Of a stretch of 64,000 nucleotides of DNA, positions 1 to 12,378 are shown one piece after another. Source of the DNA: Stictocephala bisonia. Taxonomy: Eukaryota; Arthropoda; Insecta; Hemiptera; Membracidae. The stretch spans positions 1,145,987 through 1,209,986 of the forward strand of contig JAQJVL010000126.1 in assembly GCA_035578905.1 (NCBI GenBank), written 5' to 3'. Numbering within the stretch: position 1 is the stretch's first letter; each line of letters begins with the position of its first letter. The notes below the pieces were generated by a model. That model did no database searches. It was not told the origin of the DNA and saw only the letters and a list, made by a program, of their open reading frames with translations. A program made the translations under genes and the position numbers.

Positions 1-3000
1 CCTGACAGACCGAGAGTCGGAATCACGGAACGACAAAGTCCGAGCCAATGGCCTCGAAAGTAAACTAGTCGACAGCGCATGAGTGAACTCAGGCAGCCTG
101 GTAAACCACAACGAAACGTAACCAAACATGTACCAGTCAAAAGACCTGGTACACAGGACTCACGACTTAAATAATAACAGAAGAAATTAATATTTTGGGT
201 AAAACATTTCCGGCTAAACTTAAAGAGAGGTTAAGGATTTTGTAGAATTGAAGATAAATATTATCGAACCTGGTGGTTCGATAATACAGACTCAATGACT
301 GCACTGTTTATCATCTGTTCATAGATGTTGGTAAACATTTTACATGTTATTGATTTGGAGTTTTTTAATTCTCTTAATTCTCAAGTATTGTTTGGCTTAA
401 ACAAAGAGATGCCATTGTGTGGATGAACTTCCTGCTATATAGGATTCTTTAAGACATCGATGTTGAAGTCCTCAAGAACGACTGTTTTACTTGATCAATT
501 AAGGTTAAATGAGCACGGGTAAATTTGTGCTCCAAAAGACATTTTAAGGGTTCTCAACTTGGATATGTATTTGAAGTGGGTTAGTATTATACCTTAAGTC
601 ACATTGTTTTGGTGGATGATTTTTATAGATCTATATAAGGAAAGAAGGTTGTTCAAATGAATTTATAAAGTATATACATTTGTCAGTTTATTTAATATTT
701 TGTACTTATATGCTATACTGGTACTTGTGGACGATGACATAAAAAATAACTAATGTTACATCGTTTTTGAGAGTTTATTTCATTCATGAAAACCTTATTC
801 CGAATAATGTACAACTTCATTCCTTCGGCCATATTGTTTTGTTTATGTAACTCTGCAAACTAAACAAACATATTACTTGCGTCAGTTGTTTTTTTCCAAG
901 ATGCTGTAACTTGTTTCTTACTATTCTATTTTCTTTTCTAAACATGTCTCCTATATCATCTACTAAATAACAAATAATAAATTTCAGTTTATAAATACTT
1001 AAATAATAAAAATGGTTACTTTATAACCAGCACATTTTGCATTTTTACACCACTTTGTATGCATCAAATCGTATTTAAATACATGTTTGTATGAATTCAT
1101 TTAGTTTAAGATAATTTCAAAATAAAAAATACTTTAAACAGTTAATACGTTTCTTTAAAATGCATTAATATTATTTAGTAAGCTTATAAATAAGCTGTTA
1201 CAGTACTAAATGTGTTCAATAATGAACATTTGTTTGTTATAATTAATCAAAACAATTAACATTTATTCCATTAGCACAGCATTTATATTCATAATATTAA
1301 TGCAGGAATATATTATAATGTAATTTATTATTTATGTCTAATTAACTAAAATTAAACAGAAATCATTGAACTGGAAACATTTATTGGGTATTACGTCACG
1401 TATGAATGTTTTAAAACCTGTATTTAACAATTTTTAGCATATTGTAAAGAAATATCACTATTAATTAGCTATAATTTTACACTGTATAAAACTTTAGTCC
1501 GTTCTTACTTTTATTATTATTACTTTGAAATTATTTTTATTATTACTTTTTTAATACTGGGTGGATTCTTGCTTATCCTCTAAACTATTATTAATTCTAT
1601 GACGATTGCTTTGGTTAACCTTTTTAGCTACTACCCTACAATTAATTATTAATTTTAATCCGTAGGAGACTTTAATTCATAATTTACCAAAATAATCCAC
1701 GTTTTTATAACAATTGCAAAATACCATGATTTATTTCTTTGGGCTCTTAATGTGTGATACTTTTACTCGCTAGCAAACTTATTTTATACATGTTAAAAGG
1801 ATTTTGATTGGGAATTAAAATTGATGTTTCCGCCTCTGGTAGAATAAAATAGATCGTAAACTAAGAGGACAACGTAATTTTTCAAATATTTCCATTTCAG
1901 TTGAACTTGTTAATGAAACAGTTCGATTATTAGTTGTACTAGTTTTTACAATACATATGCTGTATCATGATCGTCTTTTAAAAAATATTTCGAAATTTTT
2001 TGTTAAATTTAGTTTTTAAATATGTTAGGCTATTATGATCATTATGTGCGATTTTATAATCATTTATGATATTCATGTTATTTAAAGTCACATTTGAAAA
2101 AGGTTTAATAACATAAAGGTTTTACACATTTTCAATTTACCACTAATTAATACTTAACAATATTTTCAGATAAAATATTAATTAATATTGGGGGTTAATC
2201 TCTAATAATATGGATCATATTATTTTATCCTTTACTAAATATTCACGACCTCGTTTGGGTTCTGTTAAGTGTTATGAAATTCTTATCACGACCATAACTT
2301 TTGTAACTTCTATCAAGCAAAAAACAAGTAGTATTATAACTTTAATAACTTTAAATATATAATTTTAAATTGTTATTTTTATTTACGTAAGAAATTCTGT
2401 CATGTAACGAGACCCACAAATTAAATATTATTTACAGGAAAAATACAACTATTAGTCTAGAAAACTATATGGCATATTTTGAACAGAATTAATTTCACAG
2501 AATCTACCTATCCCATAACTCAAACGAAGACACATAATTTGAAGATAATTAATTAGAGCTTAATCTGTAAAATAATAATAATAAATTACACAAACTTTTA
2601 TTATTTGCGAGAAATGTTTAATGGGCTTAAAAACTATTTACATGATCACATAACCAGGTATCATTAACCTAAACTACCCATATTTTAAGATTTTTACATT
2701 TTAATATTTTTCATAAATAATTGAAAATAATTATTATATTATATTATTAATTGTATTTATCTATAGTTATGATGAAAATACACTTTATGAGCAATGTTTT
2801 CACAAAATAAAACAATTAATTTAAAAAATCAACATTTGACATTATTATTACTTTAAAACGTCGTATATTAGATTGTTTTCGTACATACCTATATAAAGAA
2901 TATATATTTTTAAAAGGCATTGCATTCTAACCAAATAATGAACTATATCACACTCAATAAAATAGGTGTAGATGTCATAAAATAACAAATTCACATAAAT

Positions 3001-3130
3001 TATATGAAATATCACATTACTTATATTTTATTACATTAATACTATATAATTAACTAGAGATAAATGTTTTATAGAGTTTCTTATCCTAATCCACAGAGTC
3101 AGTAAACAGATTAATTCTTGTGGCAGTAAC
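1..3130. other. AT-rich non-coding stretch
   Basis: No ORF of note, RNA gene or tandem array is visible. Base composition is strongly AT with short A/T runs. The first 180 bases are less AT-rich and could be the edge of an older dispersed repeat, but I see no diagnostic motif. One perfect hairpin lies at 260-285. Confidence 0.6.
260..285. repeat. Perfect 11-bp hairpin
   Basis: ATTATCGAACC is followed by the 4-base spacer TGGT and the exact reverse complement GGTTCGATAAT. There is no T-run or coding context to suggest a terminator; it may be part of a small inverted-repeat element. Confidence 0.6.
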
Positions 3131-3281
3131 ACTGAAGTCAAAACAAACATGGACAAGGAAACTCGAAGAAAACTTGGAAGCAAAGTTGGAACAAGACGTT
3201 GTTTGGAGAGACTAAGTCTAAGATTAGAGTAGTCTCAACAATTCCCGCCCGACCATTGTTTGCTCAAAATAATTAAAGTGT

Positions 3282-3458
3282 TTAATCACTTGGAGTCAAA
3301 CTTTGATTGTTTTGGCCCAGATGGAGATCTCGGCTTTGCTCAAGATCTGGCGGCTCTCTGACTTCCTCGGGGGCCAATATCTTTGGTTTACTCAGCAACT
3401 TTCCACCTAAGATTTCCTCAATGTCCAATTCACTGGAATGGGAACGTCTTGTCCGGAT
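3282..3458 (-). CDS. Candidate terminal coding exon, unknown protein
   Basis: The minus strand has an open frame of about 58 codons ending in TAA at 3284-3282. The translation is balanced and charged (it begins IRTRRSHSSELDIEE and ends NNQSLTPSD), unlike the low-complexity shadows elsewhere in this AT-rich DNA. A plausible splice acceptor (ACCTTGATGCAG) abuts the frame at 3461-3459, so I place the exon start at 3458 rather than at the upstream ATGs, which overlap the acceptor. The local GC content is above that of the flanks. I do not recognise the family and see no domain; the peptide looks disordered. It could be the last exon of a leftward gene whose other exons lie to the right. It could equally be a chance ORF. 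Confidence 0.3.
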   Translation of the reverse strand: MRTRRSHSSELDIEEILGGKLLSKPKILAPEEVREPPDLEQSRDLHLGQNNQSLTPSD

Positions 3459-3712
3459 CTGCATCAAGGTAGTTTGTGGAATGTGTTTGTTTACTTAAGA
3501 TTCATAAACCTTCTTTATTGTTTCTTGAATTAAATATATCCATCGCATGACGTAAACAATCCATTACCACAATAATATGTAAACTACACAATAATATGGA
3601 AATCGTTCTATAAAATAACGATAATAATTTATCGTTTAGTAATTTAATATCTTAAATTAAGGATTGAATTATATGAAGGATCAATAATTTAGAGTTGCAT
3701 CGATAGTTAATT

Positions 3713-3900
3713 TTATATATATATAAAGAACTACACTTAGCAATCTTTTGTAGTATTTTTAATAATCAATATCAATTTCTGTCTCGAAAGATCGATCATC
3801 TTCAGTTGTACAATCATTTTATTCTGTACAACTGAAGATGATATTTCGAGACTGAAATTGATATTGATTATACCACAAAAGATTGCTAAGTGTTGTTCTA
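3713..3900. mobile_element. Small foldback (MITE-like) element
   Basis: Two imperfect arms of about 80-95 bp are inverted around a 10-15 base centre near 3813-3826. Matching blocks include CACTTAGCAATCTTTTGT, AATCAATATCAATTTC, and ATCTTCAGTTGTACA next to the loop. Both ends abut TATATA runs, as expected for insertion at TA-rich targets. No coding capacity. The sub-motif CATCTTCAGTTGTA recurs near 39820 in a different element. Confidence 0.75.
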
Positions 3901-3989
3901 TATATATATTATATTAATATATAATAAATATATTGGTATTATATATTAATACAATATATATTAATAAATATATATTTTACTTTACCTTT

Positions 3990-4290
3990 TACTATACCTT
4001 TACTACTGTACATATATGGGTTGATGGGAGGGCCTTTACTAATGGACATGTATGGGTTGGTGGGAGGGCCTTTACTACTGTATATGTATGTGTTGGTGGG
4101 AGGGCCTTTACTACTGTACATGTATGGGTGGGTGGGAGTGCCTTTACTACTGTATATGTATGTGTTGGTGGGAGGGCCTTTACTACTGTACATGTATGGG
4201 TGAGTGGGAGTGCCTTTACTACTGTATATGTATGTGTTGGTGGGAGGGCCTTTACTAATGGACATGTATGGGTGGGTGGGAGGGCCTTTA
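3990..4290. repeat. G-rich 36-bp minisatellite, with dimer structure
   Basis: About eight copies of a 36-bp unit built on TGTACATGTATGGGTGGG and GGAGGGCCTTTACTA. Two variants alternate (GTATATGTATGTGTTGG and GTACATGTATGGGTGGG), so the working period is partly 72 bp. Because 36 is divisible by 3, several frames stay open by chance; I do not call these genes. The last full copy contains GGGTGGGTGGGAGGG (4270-4284), a perfect four-tract G-quadruplex motif. The array is interrupted at 4291 by a LINE fragment and resumes at about 4751 (TGGACATGTATGGGTTG). Confidence 0.9.
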
Positions 4291-4750
4291 CTAATTTATT
4301 TATTTATTTATTTATTTATTTACTGCTACATAACAGTGTTACCACCAATTACAATGTAGCACAACTACAAAATTAAACCAAATAATAAAAGGAAACATAC
4401 TTGTATAAGTAAACTAAAAACTAACTACAATCATACTACTCAATTCCAAAAGTATTACACAGCACAAAGTTCAAAAGTTCTTTTTTCTTAAAGCTATAAC
4501 TCAGACTTCAAACTATAACATGATAAAAACAACATATTTTTATAATTATTAATATAATAAGACAAAACAAGTCACTATTGAGAAAAAAAAATAAAGTATC
4601 AATAAGCAATACATATCGATTAATATCACTTATCACTAATACCTATGAACAAAATTAATTATTCACACAATGTCAGCTTAACTTTATTAGTGAAACAAGC
4701 CAAAGACAACGAAAATATGTCCACATCAGTTGAAATTGCATTATAGAGTA
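4291..4750 (-). mobile_element. 5'-truncated LINE 3' end inserted in minisatellite
   Basis: The left edge is a (TTTA)n run at about 4293-4322, the minus-strand (TAAA)n tail of a non-LTR retrotransposon. The right part encodes the last ~29 codons of a LINE ORF2 on the minus strand (about 4748-4659). It begins LYNAISTDVDIFSLS and ends in TAA, matching the usual C-terminal 'LYN..P..' region of RT-bearing polyproteins. The rest is 3' UTR-like. The insertion splits one unit of the G-rich minisatellite between TTTACTAA and TGGACATG, so the array predates the insertion. Clade not determined. Confidence 0.7.
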
Positions 4751-4775
4751 TGGACATGTATGGGTTGTATGTAGT

Positions 4776-6060
4776 ATTTATGTTGTACTAAAACTAATAT
4801 ACCATAACTATACCGATCCTATAACTACTCAAATGCCAATAAAATACCATAGAACAATACTACAACCAATCAAGCTCTTCCATTTCATGTATTAATATTA
4901 TATTGTAGCCAATAAATCTAATGGCTACAAATGTCAATCAGATAATTAATTATTGTGTGAAATATAACTAATTAAAAATGGTATTAAATGAATATAACCT
5001 GATTAGTGTAAGTGGTATAAATGCTCCAAACAGTAACTAACCTAGGGATAAGGTTATTGTTTCGTAATGTTATTGTTATTAAACATTGTTATTTGGTCAT
5101 TCAAACCTTGTACGTTGCAAATACATCAGATTGCAACAATAAAACTGTATGAATTCCAATATTGATTTATAATGTAACCATTAGTTGGAGATGAGTGAAT
5201 ATTTTTGTCACCAATTTATACCTAGAATGGAGATTCTTATCGACATTAAAAAAAAGGAACTTTATTCTTCCCTTTTACTTAAATTGAGGGAAAAATGTAC
5301 TTTAATGTATAGTTCTCTACTCATGTATATTTGTTGTACACTTTTAAAAAAATTACTTTTTTGATATTTTGGAAATGGGGCGCTCCAATACTTTGACGTT
5401 TCCTAACTTTAAATTATATTAGACTCTAGACAAATAATATATAAAATATGTAAAATTCCTTAAAAAAGTTTGTTAATTTCCTGGTCCTTAAAAATTGTAT
5501 TTTATTAATAGATTAAACATTTTAATGTATGGTTGGAGCACCTAAAATATTGATACGAGTAGACTACATTTTGGATGCTTTCCTTTGTAGTTTTGGTATT
5601 GAAAATATTTGCCCCAAGAAGTGGTCTTAGAACACAAAAATTGAGTAGTAGTTGGTTTTTTCTGGTAATTTAAACAGAAAGTTTCTATAATGTACATCCA
5701 AAAGTTCAGATATCTAGATTGATGGTAACTTCCCAATATCTTGTGCCATGGAGATACATTTTTGGTTGATTATAATATAAAATAAGATAATTAAACTTTA
5801 TATTCTGTAGGAGCCAACTTTCTTTATACCCTCTAATTTATAAAAATTTAAGTTGCAGTTTTCACCCCAGATATTAAGGTTTAGTGCTACCAATAATCTA
5901 TATAACCATGCAATTCATTTATGTGTATGTGTGTACAACACACACATAGTTGCAACTATCATTTTACTCTTACTGTTAAAGATGAACATACAAAACACAT
6001 CATAGTGAAAACCTATCAAGATACGTGCAGTAATAATATAATAATTGGAAGACCATAAAT
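4776..6060. other. AT-rich non-coding stretch
   Basis: No coding or repeat signal that I can support. A short GT/CA-rich inverted pair (TGTGTATGTGTGTACAACACACACAT) lies near 5921-5948. Confidence 0.5.
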
Positions 6061-6061
6061 C

Positions 6062-6420
6062 TAATTTAGTATTCGAATTAGCATTTCGAAGGTGGGGAGA
6101 GAAGCGAGAGGATCCATGACGGGACCAATTGAGGAGTCGATCAGCACAACATCAGCATAACGAAATCATTCCTGGAACTACCATAAGTGAATCAGAATCA
6201 GACGGCATCAGTTGCTGCCATCATCTTGGGGAAATGCCTGAAGACAGTATCAGCACCTTCCGCCATCTTTGATTGATCCGCTGAGCTGCTGATAGCTTAA
6301 TGAAACTTATTAGTATGGAATTACCTCTCTTAGGTGTGAAGTGAGCGCGCCTAATTGAGTGTTTCCTAGCGCTTACAAGTTCTAACGGCGTTGGAATAGA
6401 ACAGTGTAATATCATATCTA
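6062..6420 (-). promoter_or_regulatory. GC-richer segment with AAGATGGCGG motif
   Basis: This island is clearly less AT-rich than its flanks. On the minus strand it contains AAAGATGGCGGAAGG near 6271-6257, an ATG in good initiation context overlapping a YY1/Pho-type core (GCCATCTT on the plus strand). The ATG opens only a short ORF of about 22 codons. It could be a promoter or 5' exon, or an eroded repeat. No splice donor convinces me. Confidence 0.25.
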
Positions 6421-6904
6421 TAATAAAGAAGAAATACGTACGTGTGTCTGTAAATAATATTTGTACTCGATATTGCTATCGAAGCTTACCTATATAATTG
6501 AGAACAAATAATCATGTTCTTTTTCAAAACTAAATTAATTTTTTTTTCTAATGATTGAAACTAACGAGATCGACTCTTTTCAACACCTACTTAGCAGACG
6601 TACAGGCATGTTTCTGTCTCTTATAGTTCCTTTGAATCGTCATTAAGTTAAAATTAGATTTATTTCGATCAACTCATTTGAATTTTAACTATGACTTGTT
6701 TATTTTAAAGTAAAATTATAGTTGATAAAGTTTTTGAATAAAAGTGACTCAGATATTCAACATACTTGGTATAAATCAATCTTATCAACAAAAACGTATC
6801 TGAAACTGTAGACTAGTAAAATATCACTTATTTATGTTGAGTATCTTCGTTATTCAGCCATATACGAAACTTGGCTTCAGATACGTGAGCAGGAATAACA
6901 GAAT

Positions 6905-7020
6905 AATCCACCATTACCATTGTACACGTATGGGTTAGTGGGAGGGCCTTACCAACGTACGTGAATAGGTGGGTGGGAGAGCCATTACCACTGTACATGT
7001 GTGTGTGCGAGGGACTTACG
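6905..7020. repeat. Short copy of the G-rich minisatellite family
   Basis: Three degenerate units of the same family as 3990-4290: TGTACACGTATGGGTTAG, ACGTGAATAGGTGGGTGG and CTGTACATGTGTGTGTGC, each followed by a GGGA-GGCC-like stretch and a TTACCA(C/A)-type linker. Confidence 0.75.
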
Positions 7021-7851
7021 TCATCATTATTTGTATTTGGACTTAAAGTTGATGGTCGATGGGAACTGTAATCTATTCTCAAGATAGCGACTGTCAATGA
7101 TTTTCAAGACTAATTATGGCCAAAGATCTTAAAACCATTTCAAAGAATTCAAAATCCATTTTTGTAAATTTGTTGAAACTCAGTTACTGGTGATCTATTA
7201 AGCCTTTTAAAATTAACACTGTCCATCCCGTAAATCTCAAATATTTTCAAATCCTTTTACTATTAAAGAAGTTTCAATTAAATGTCGAAATATACAGTTA
7301 TTATGTCATAACTCGTCAAAACAAGAGCTGCTGAGTAGTGGATTCCAGCTATTATTATTCTCCAGCTATTACTATAAAGTATGTTACTTGAAACATTACA
7401 CAAATATATTTTAATTTTATTAACTTATTAACTTATACCAACTGAAGATTTTTCCTTATAAGTCATAGTAACAAATCCAAGAACACACTTTCAGTTCAAT
7501 AAACATCGATATATTTCAAATGGGGTAAGTCTAGGCTAAACTATATATTCCGAAAGATACCTAATTAATTATTATAGTAGTAATAGTTCATTTAATTGCT
7601 TTCCAGGGTCACAAGTGATTTTTTAGGGTGCATAATGTAGCAACTGTGCTATAAACTAACAAACGTTTAATTAATTGTTGCACAAATTTGTAATTTTATA
7701 CTTGAATAAATTGATGTGACCTTCTTTGTAAAAAATAATTCTTTTAAATTTATGTATACAAATCTTGTGAGATTGTCCTTGTGAGGATTGTAAGAAGTCA
7801 AGCAGTGGCCTATTAATCCACTATACGGACATATACCAAATACCACCTTAT
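7021..7851. other. AT-rich non-coding stretch
   Basis: No supported gene or repeat. The minus-strand ORF over 7667-7864 overlaps the start of the tandem array and looks like chance. Confidence 0.5.
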
Positions 7852-9237
7852 ACATAACTAACAAAGTATTGCTTACCTATTATACAGACATAAACCGTCC
7901 ACCCTTCGAACATACGACAACTACTACCTTACACATAACTAACAAAGTATTGCTTACCTGTTCCACAAAGACAGAAACCGTCCACCCTTCGAACATACGA
8001 CAACTACTACCTTACACATAACTAACAAAGTATTGCTTACCTGTTCCATAAAGACAGAAACCGTCCACCCTTCGAACATACGACAACTACTACCTTACAC
8101 ATAACTAACAAAGTATTGCTTACCTGTTCCATAAAGACAGAAACCGTCCACCCTTCGAACACACGACAACTACTACCTTACACATAACTAACAAAGTATT
8201 GCTTACCTGTTCCATAAAGACAGAAACCGTCCACCCTTCGAACATACGACAACTACTACCTTACACATAACTAACCAAGTCTTGTTTACCTGTTCCATAA
8301 AGACAGAAACCGTCCACCCTTCGAACATACGACAACTACTACCTTACACATAACTAACAATGATTGCTTACCTGATCCATAAAGACAGAAACCGTCCACC
8401 CTTCGAACATACGACAACTACTACCTTACACATAACTAACAAAGTATTGCTTACCTGTTCCATAAAGACAGAAACTGTCCACCCTTCGAACATACGACAA
8501 CTACTACCTTACACATAACTAACAAAGATTGCTTATCTGTTCCACAAAGACAGAAACCGTCCACCCTTCGAACATACGACAACCACTACCTTACACATAA
8601 CTAACAAAGTATTGCTTACCTGTTCCATAAAGACAGAAACCGTCCACCCTTCGAACATACGACAACTACTACCTTACACATAACTAACAAAGATTGCTTA
8701 CCTGTTCCACAAAGACAGAAACCGTCCACCCTTCGAACATACGACAACCACTACCTTACACATAACTAACAAAGTATTGCTTACCTGTTCCATAAAGACA
8801 GAAACCGTCTACCCTTCGAACATACGACAACTACTACCTTACACATAACTAACAAAGATTGCTTACCTGTTCCACAAAGACAGAAACCGTCCACCCTTCG
8901 AACATACGACAACTACTACCTTACACATAACTAACAAAGTATTGCTTACCTGTTCCATAAAGACAGAAACCGTCCACCCTTCGAACACACGACAACTAGG
9001 CCCCCTACTACCTTACACATAACTAACCAAGTCTTGTTTACCCATTCCACAAAGACGAAACAAACCACCCTTCTAACACACGATAACTACCACCTTAAAT
9101 ACAACTTACAAAGTTTTGTTTATCAGTTCCAAGAAGAAATCATCAACCCTTTGAACACCCGAAAACTACCACCTTACACACAACTAAAAAAGTTTTGATT
9201 ACCTGTTCCATAAATATATAAACTGTCTACCCTTCGA
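7852..9237. repeat. 83-bp minisatellite array
   Basis: About 16-17 copies of an 83-bp unit containing CTAACAAAGTATTGCTTACC, ACAGAAACCGTCCACCCTTC and GACAACTACTACCTTACACA. Internal copies are near identical. The first copy and those after about 9000 are diverged, the usual pattern when homogenisation acts on the array centre. A few units lack 2 bases (AAAGATTGC for AAAGTATTGC), and these alternate with full units around 8520-8890, giving a local 2-unit higher-order period. One copy has a GGCCCC insertion near 9000. Confidence 0.95.
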
Positions 9238-9559
9238 AGAAACTTTTTATTGTGACTCCACTAATCACTCAGGATAAAAATATTTTCATCACAGTTCCCC
9301 ACTGTAAATATTGACTTACGCAACTTCAGCTTACAATATATATAATTCTATGCGTATTTATTTTAAAATTTATCGTAAAATGCCCCACAGCATTTCAATT
9401 GGCTTGGTCAATTTTTACTAGGTACAACCATAGACAAAGTTTACGAATACACTTCATACATAATTCAAATAAACATTGTTATTTTAGCCAATCGCTATCA
9501 AATTGAGCAGCTTATGCGAAATCAATTTGGAGCAACTTATCCGAGATCAATTTGGGTAG

Positions 9560-10065
9560 CCACTGGTCAGTTTAGGTAGCCACTGATCAACTTAGGTAGC
9601 CGGTCGCCCATTAACTGAGCGAAGATTACCTTAATTGAGCGAAAGCCCTCGAAGGGCCCCCAAAAACGTGCCTTAACTGAGCGAAGTCCAGTCCAGGTTT
9701 ATGCGAGTTTTCGGGACAAGGAATGTTCTCGTTTATGTAGCATCATATCCCACCCGTATACCAGAGGCGGTCAACCACCTGGCTCCGGCACGCGCTACCC
9801 CGTTACCTAACCTACCTAACCAAAAATTTTTTGGGGAATTTTATTTTGTATATTTGTGTAAGATTCTATTATGTTTAACAGTGGAATATGCTATGTGAAT
9901 GTTCATAGTCAAAGAGGGCCGCCGGTTCGCTCAGTTAAGGTACGTCTCTGGGGGCTCCCTGGAGTGCTTCGCTCAGTTCAGGCACCCAGGCTACTTGACT
10001 CAGGTCACTTCGCTCAGTTAAGGCCCGACCAGGTAGCCACCCTGATCATCTTGGATAACCAACCG
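9560..10065. mobile_element. Inverted-repeat element with subterminal 16-bp motifs
   Basis: CCTTAACTGAGCGAAG-type motifs occur three times on the left (9609-9624, 9629-9644, 9671-9686) and three times inverted on the right (9926-9940, 9967-9982, 10008-10023). Other arm blocks match too: GGTAGCC-GGTCG outermost, and a GGGCCCCCAAAAACGTGCC-like block on the left against GGAGCCCCCAGAGACGTACC on the right. The interior of about 240 bp has no convincing coding region. This fits a non-autonomous DNA transposon whose repeated motif would be the transposase binding site; the family is unknown. Confidence 0.75.
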
Positions 10066-10079
10066 TGATATCGTCTTGG

Positions 10080-10840
10080 ACTCTGATGGAATCGACTTTC
10101 CTTACGAATCTGGAGGTTGAAGTCCTCGAGCGATGTTGTCACTAGTAGAGCTTCCACGAAACCATATGCAAACTTGTAGTCTAAGCTCGCTCGTCACCAA
10201 ACAGATTCCAAAGGTGGTGTGTCCAACGAGTAAAGCTAGTCTTTACAAAAAAACAATAAAGGTGAAGTTTTACCTTATTACTGGGTGATTTGGTTAAAAT
10301 TAATACAGCTTATGACACTTTCTGGAAAAGTGAAGTGTGACCTAAAATAAATAAATATATACACGTTTACTCAGGTGCAAAAGAATTTTTTAGATCAGGT
10401 AGGCAAATTAAACAAATTATAAATAACTGAAAAACTACAAATTATTTTTAGATTTTGATTGCACTATCGATTGTAGCTTGGAACGGTGGTGTTAAATTAC
10501 ATATGAAATACAAATAAGCAAAGAAAATAAAACGAAAGTTTTTTTAGAAAATTATATAAAAAAAAAATCATACGTCAATAAAAATATTCGGAATTATAAC
10601 ATTATATCTGTTTAAACACACAAAACATAAACTTACATAAGTGAACTAATCTTTTCACACGTAAAAATACAAATTAACTATGCTAAAATATTGAAGTGAA
10701 TATTTTAAAGTGAATATTTTATATCAAGCAACTTAACATAGATTTATTTTTTTATACCACAGTTCTCTTGAAACAAGATGACCTAATTATAATTTACCTA
10801 TTGAAATGCATGTTGCCCATATGATGAAGGAATACACTAT
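10080..10840. other. AT-rich non-coding stretch
   Basis: The first 150 bases are moderately GC-rich (possibly the edge of the preceding element); the rest is AT-rich with A-runs. No gene seen. Confidence 0.5.
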
Positions 10841-11175
10841 CCAAAATTGTTCTCTGTGAGAAGGAGGGAGAGGGAGAAGTTATAGTTATTCATGAGCTGA
10901 GTTGAGTGAATCTTAGACAGATCCATTGTCGAGGAGCCGCGCTACTGCGGTGCAACTTGGAAGGCACATAACTATAGTAGAAACAGAGAGACGTACGTCT
11001 GATTTCCGCTTGTAATCCAGTTGGAACAAAGCTTGTCAAAGATTAAGCACATCCCGACAGCATTGTTGGATGTGATGAGATAGTCCGGCCGCCATCTTGT
11101 CACACGACACGGAAGACAATAGGAGACAGTATTCTCACATCAATCTTGTGCCTCCCTCGCGAGATCAGACGTTCT
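10841..11175 (-). promoter_or_regulatory. GC-richer segment with AAGATGGCGGCC motif
   Basis: This island is bounded by AT-rich DNA. On the minus strand, ACAAGATGGCGGCCGG (ATG at 11095-11093) is a textbook YY1/Pho-type site in strong initiation context, but its frame stops after about 19 codons. No TATA box or certain donor. Candidate promoter or first exon only. Confidence 0.3.
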
Positions 11176-11499
11176 CGGTATAGTTTTACTTTTTATTATT
11201 TAGATTTTTATTGAAAATACAATGGTTTTGATAGTTTTATTGCAATTATTAACTAAAATTTTATAAATTAGCGTATTACTTGTAGTTATAAATACAAAGG
11301 AAGTGAACTTCACAAAAATTAATTTATTACAACATAAGTACAAAAAGTAAAAATATAGTGGTCCTCGAGTACTTGGGTAAATCAAGTTAACCACCTTCAA
11401 AACAGAGGGAATAACGAACGGTGATCAAGGAATCATTCCTTTTGAATTCCTCTAGTCTGAGGAGTTCAAACGACGTTTATCAAAATCAATTACAACTAC

Positions 11500-12378
11500 A
11501 CAGGGTGAGTTTAGTTAGCACCCTCTAACTCGTTTGCACAGTTTAGAAAATATTTGCTTTTTGAATATGCCTTTTATTTTAATTAACCCACAGTATATTT
11601 AGAGTGTTTAAATATTACTAGGAATCACTTGGTGTCCTAGACCTTAGAGTGTTTCAATATTACTAGGAATTCGGGGTCCTAGACCTAGGGGTCAAAACCC
11701 TAGTAGTGATTCCATATTACTAGGAACCACTTGGGGTCCTAGACCTTAGAGTGCTTCAATATTATTAGGAATCACTTGGGGTCCTAGACCTTATAGTGTT
11801 TCAATATTTCTAGGAATCACTTTTGGTCCCTAGACCTTATAGTGTTTCAATATTACTAGGAATCACTTGGGGTTCTAGACCTTAGTGTGTTTCGATATTA
11901 CTAGGAATCACTTGGCGTCCTAGACTTAGAGTCAACTTCACCTTTTTAGTAGTAACGTGGTCGTGTGATTTGTCATTTAACACTGTAATTTAAAGCTTAA
12001 AACGATGATTCAATAAGGATGTGTTAACTGAAAAGGACGTATCGTTCTTTAGTTATGAATTATTTTGTTATTTTATCCAATTGGCCACCGTCATGCATTT
12101 TCCTAAGTAAAAGTGATTTTACTTTCACCAAAACAAAACCAGATTTGTGTTTTTATTGTGTGTGTGTGTTTTTTTTTTTTTTTTTTAATTTTAGCATCAG
12201 CAAATGACAATGAAACACAAATTTGAAGGTGACTCCTAGATCTTGGACCCCAAGTGATTCCCAATAAAATCGAAACATTCAAAATGTAGTTTGGGTTAAT
12301 TTAAATTTAAAGGCATATTTAAAAAGCAAATATTTCATAAACTGTGTTAGGGGGAAACTTACTTAAAACTCACCCTGT
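11500..12378. mobile_element. Long terminal inverted repeat element
   Basis: The outer ends are CAGGGTGAGTTT (left, 11501) and its complement AAACTCACCCTG (right, ending about 12377). The arms stay homologous inward for roughly 150 bp, sharing AAATATTTGCTTTTT, TTTAATTAACCCA-like and GGAATCACTTGG blocks. The interior carries a 45-bp tandem array, a T-run at 12170-12186 and no transposase. It is a non-autonomous DNA element; superfamily uncertain. Confidence 0.85.
11597..11936. repeat. 45-bp minisatellite inside the TIR element
   Basis: About 7.5 copies of a unit containing GTGTTTCAATATTACTAGGA and ATCACTTGGGGTCCTAGACC. The same sequence occurs once in the right arm (GGACCCCAAGTGATTCC, 12247-12263), so the array arose by expansion of the inner part of the left arm. 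Confidence 0.9.

Noticed and set aside
3933..4376. 147-codon plus ORF
   Set aside because: It spans the 36-bp array and runs into the LINE tail; repeat-driven.
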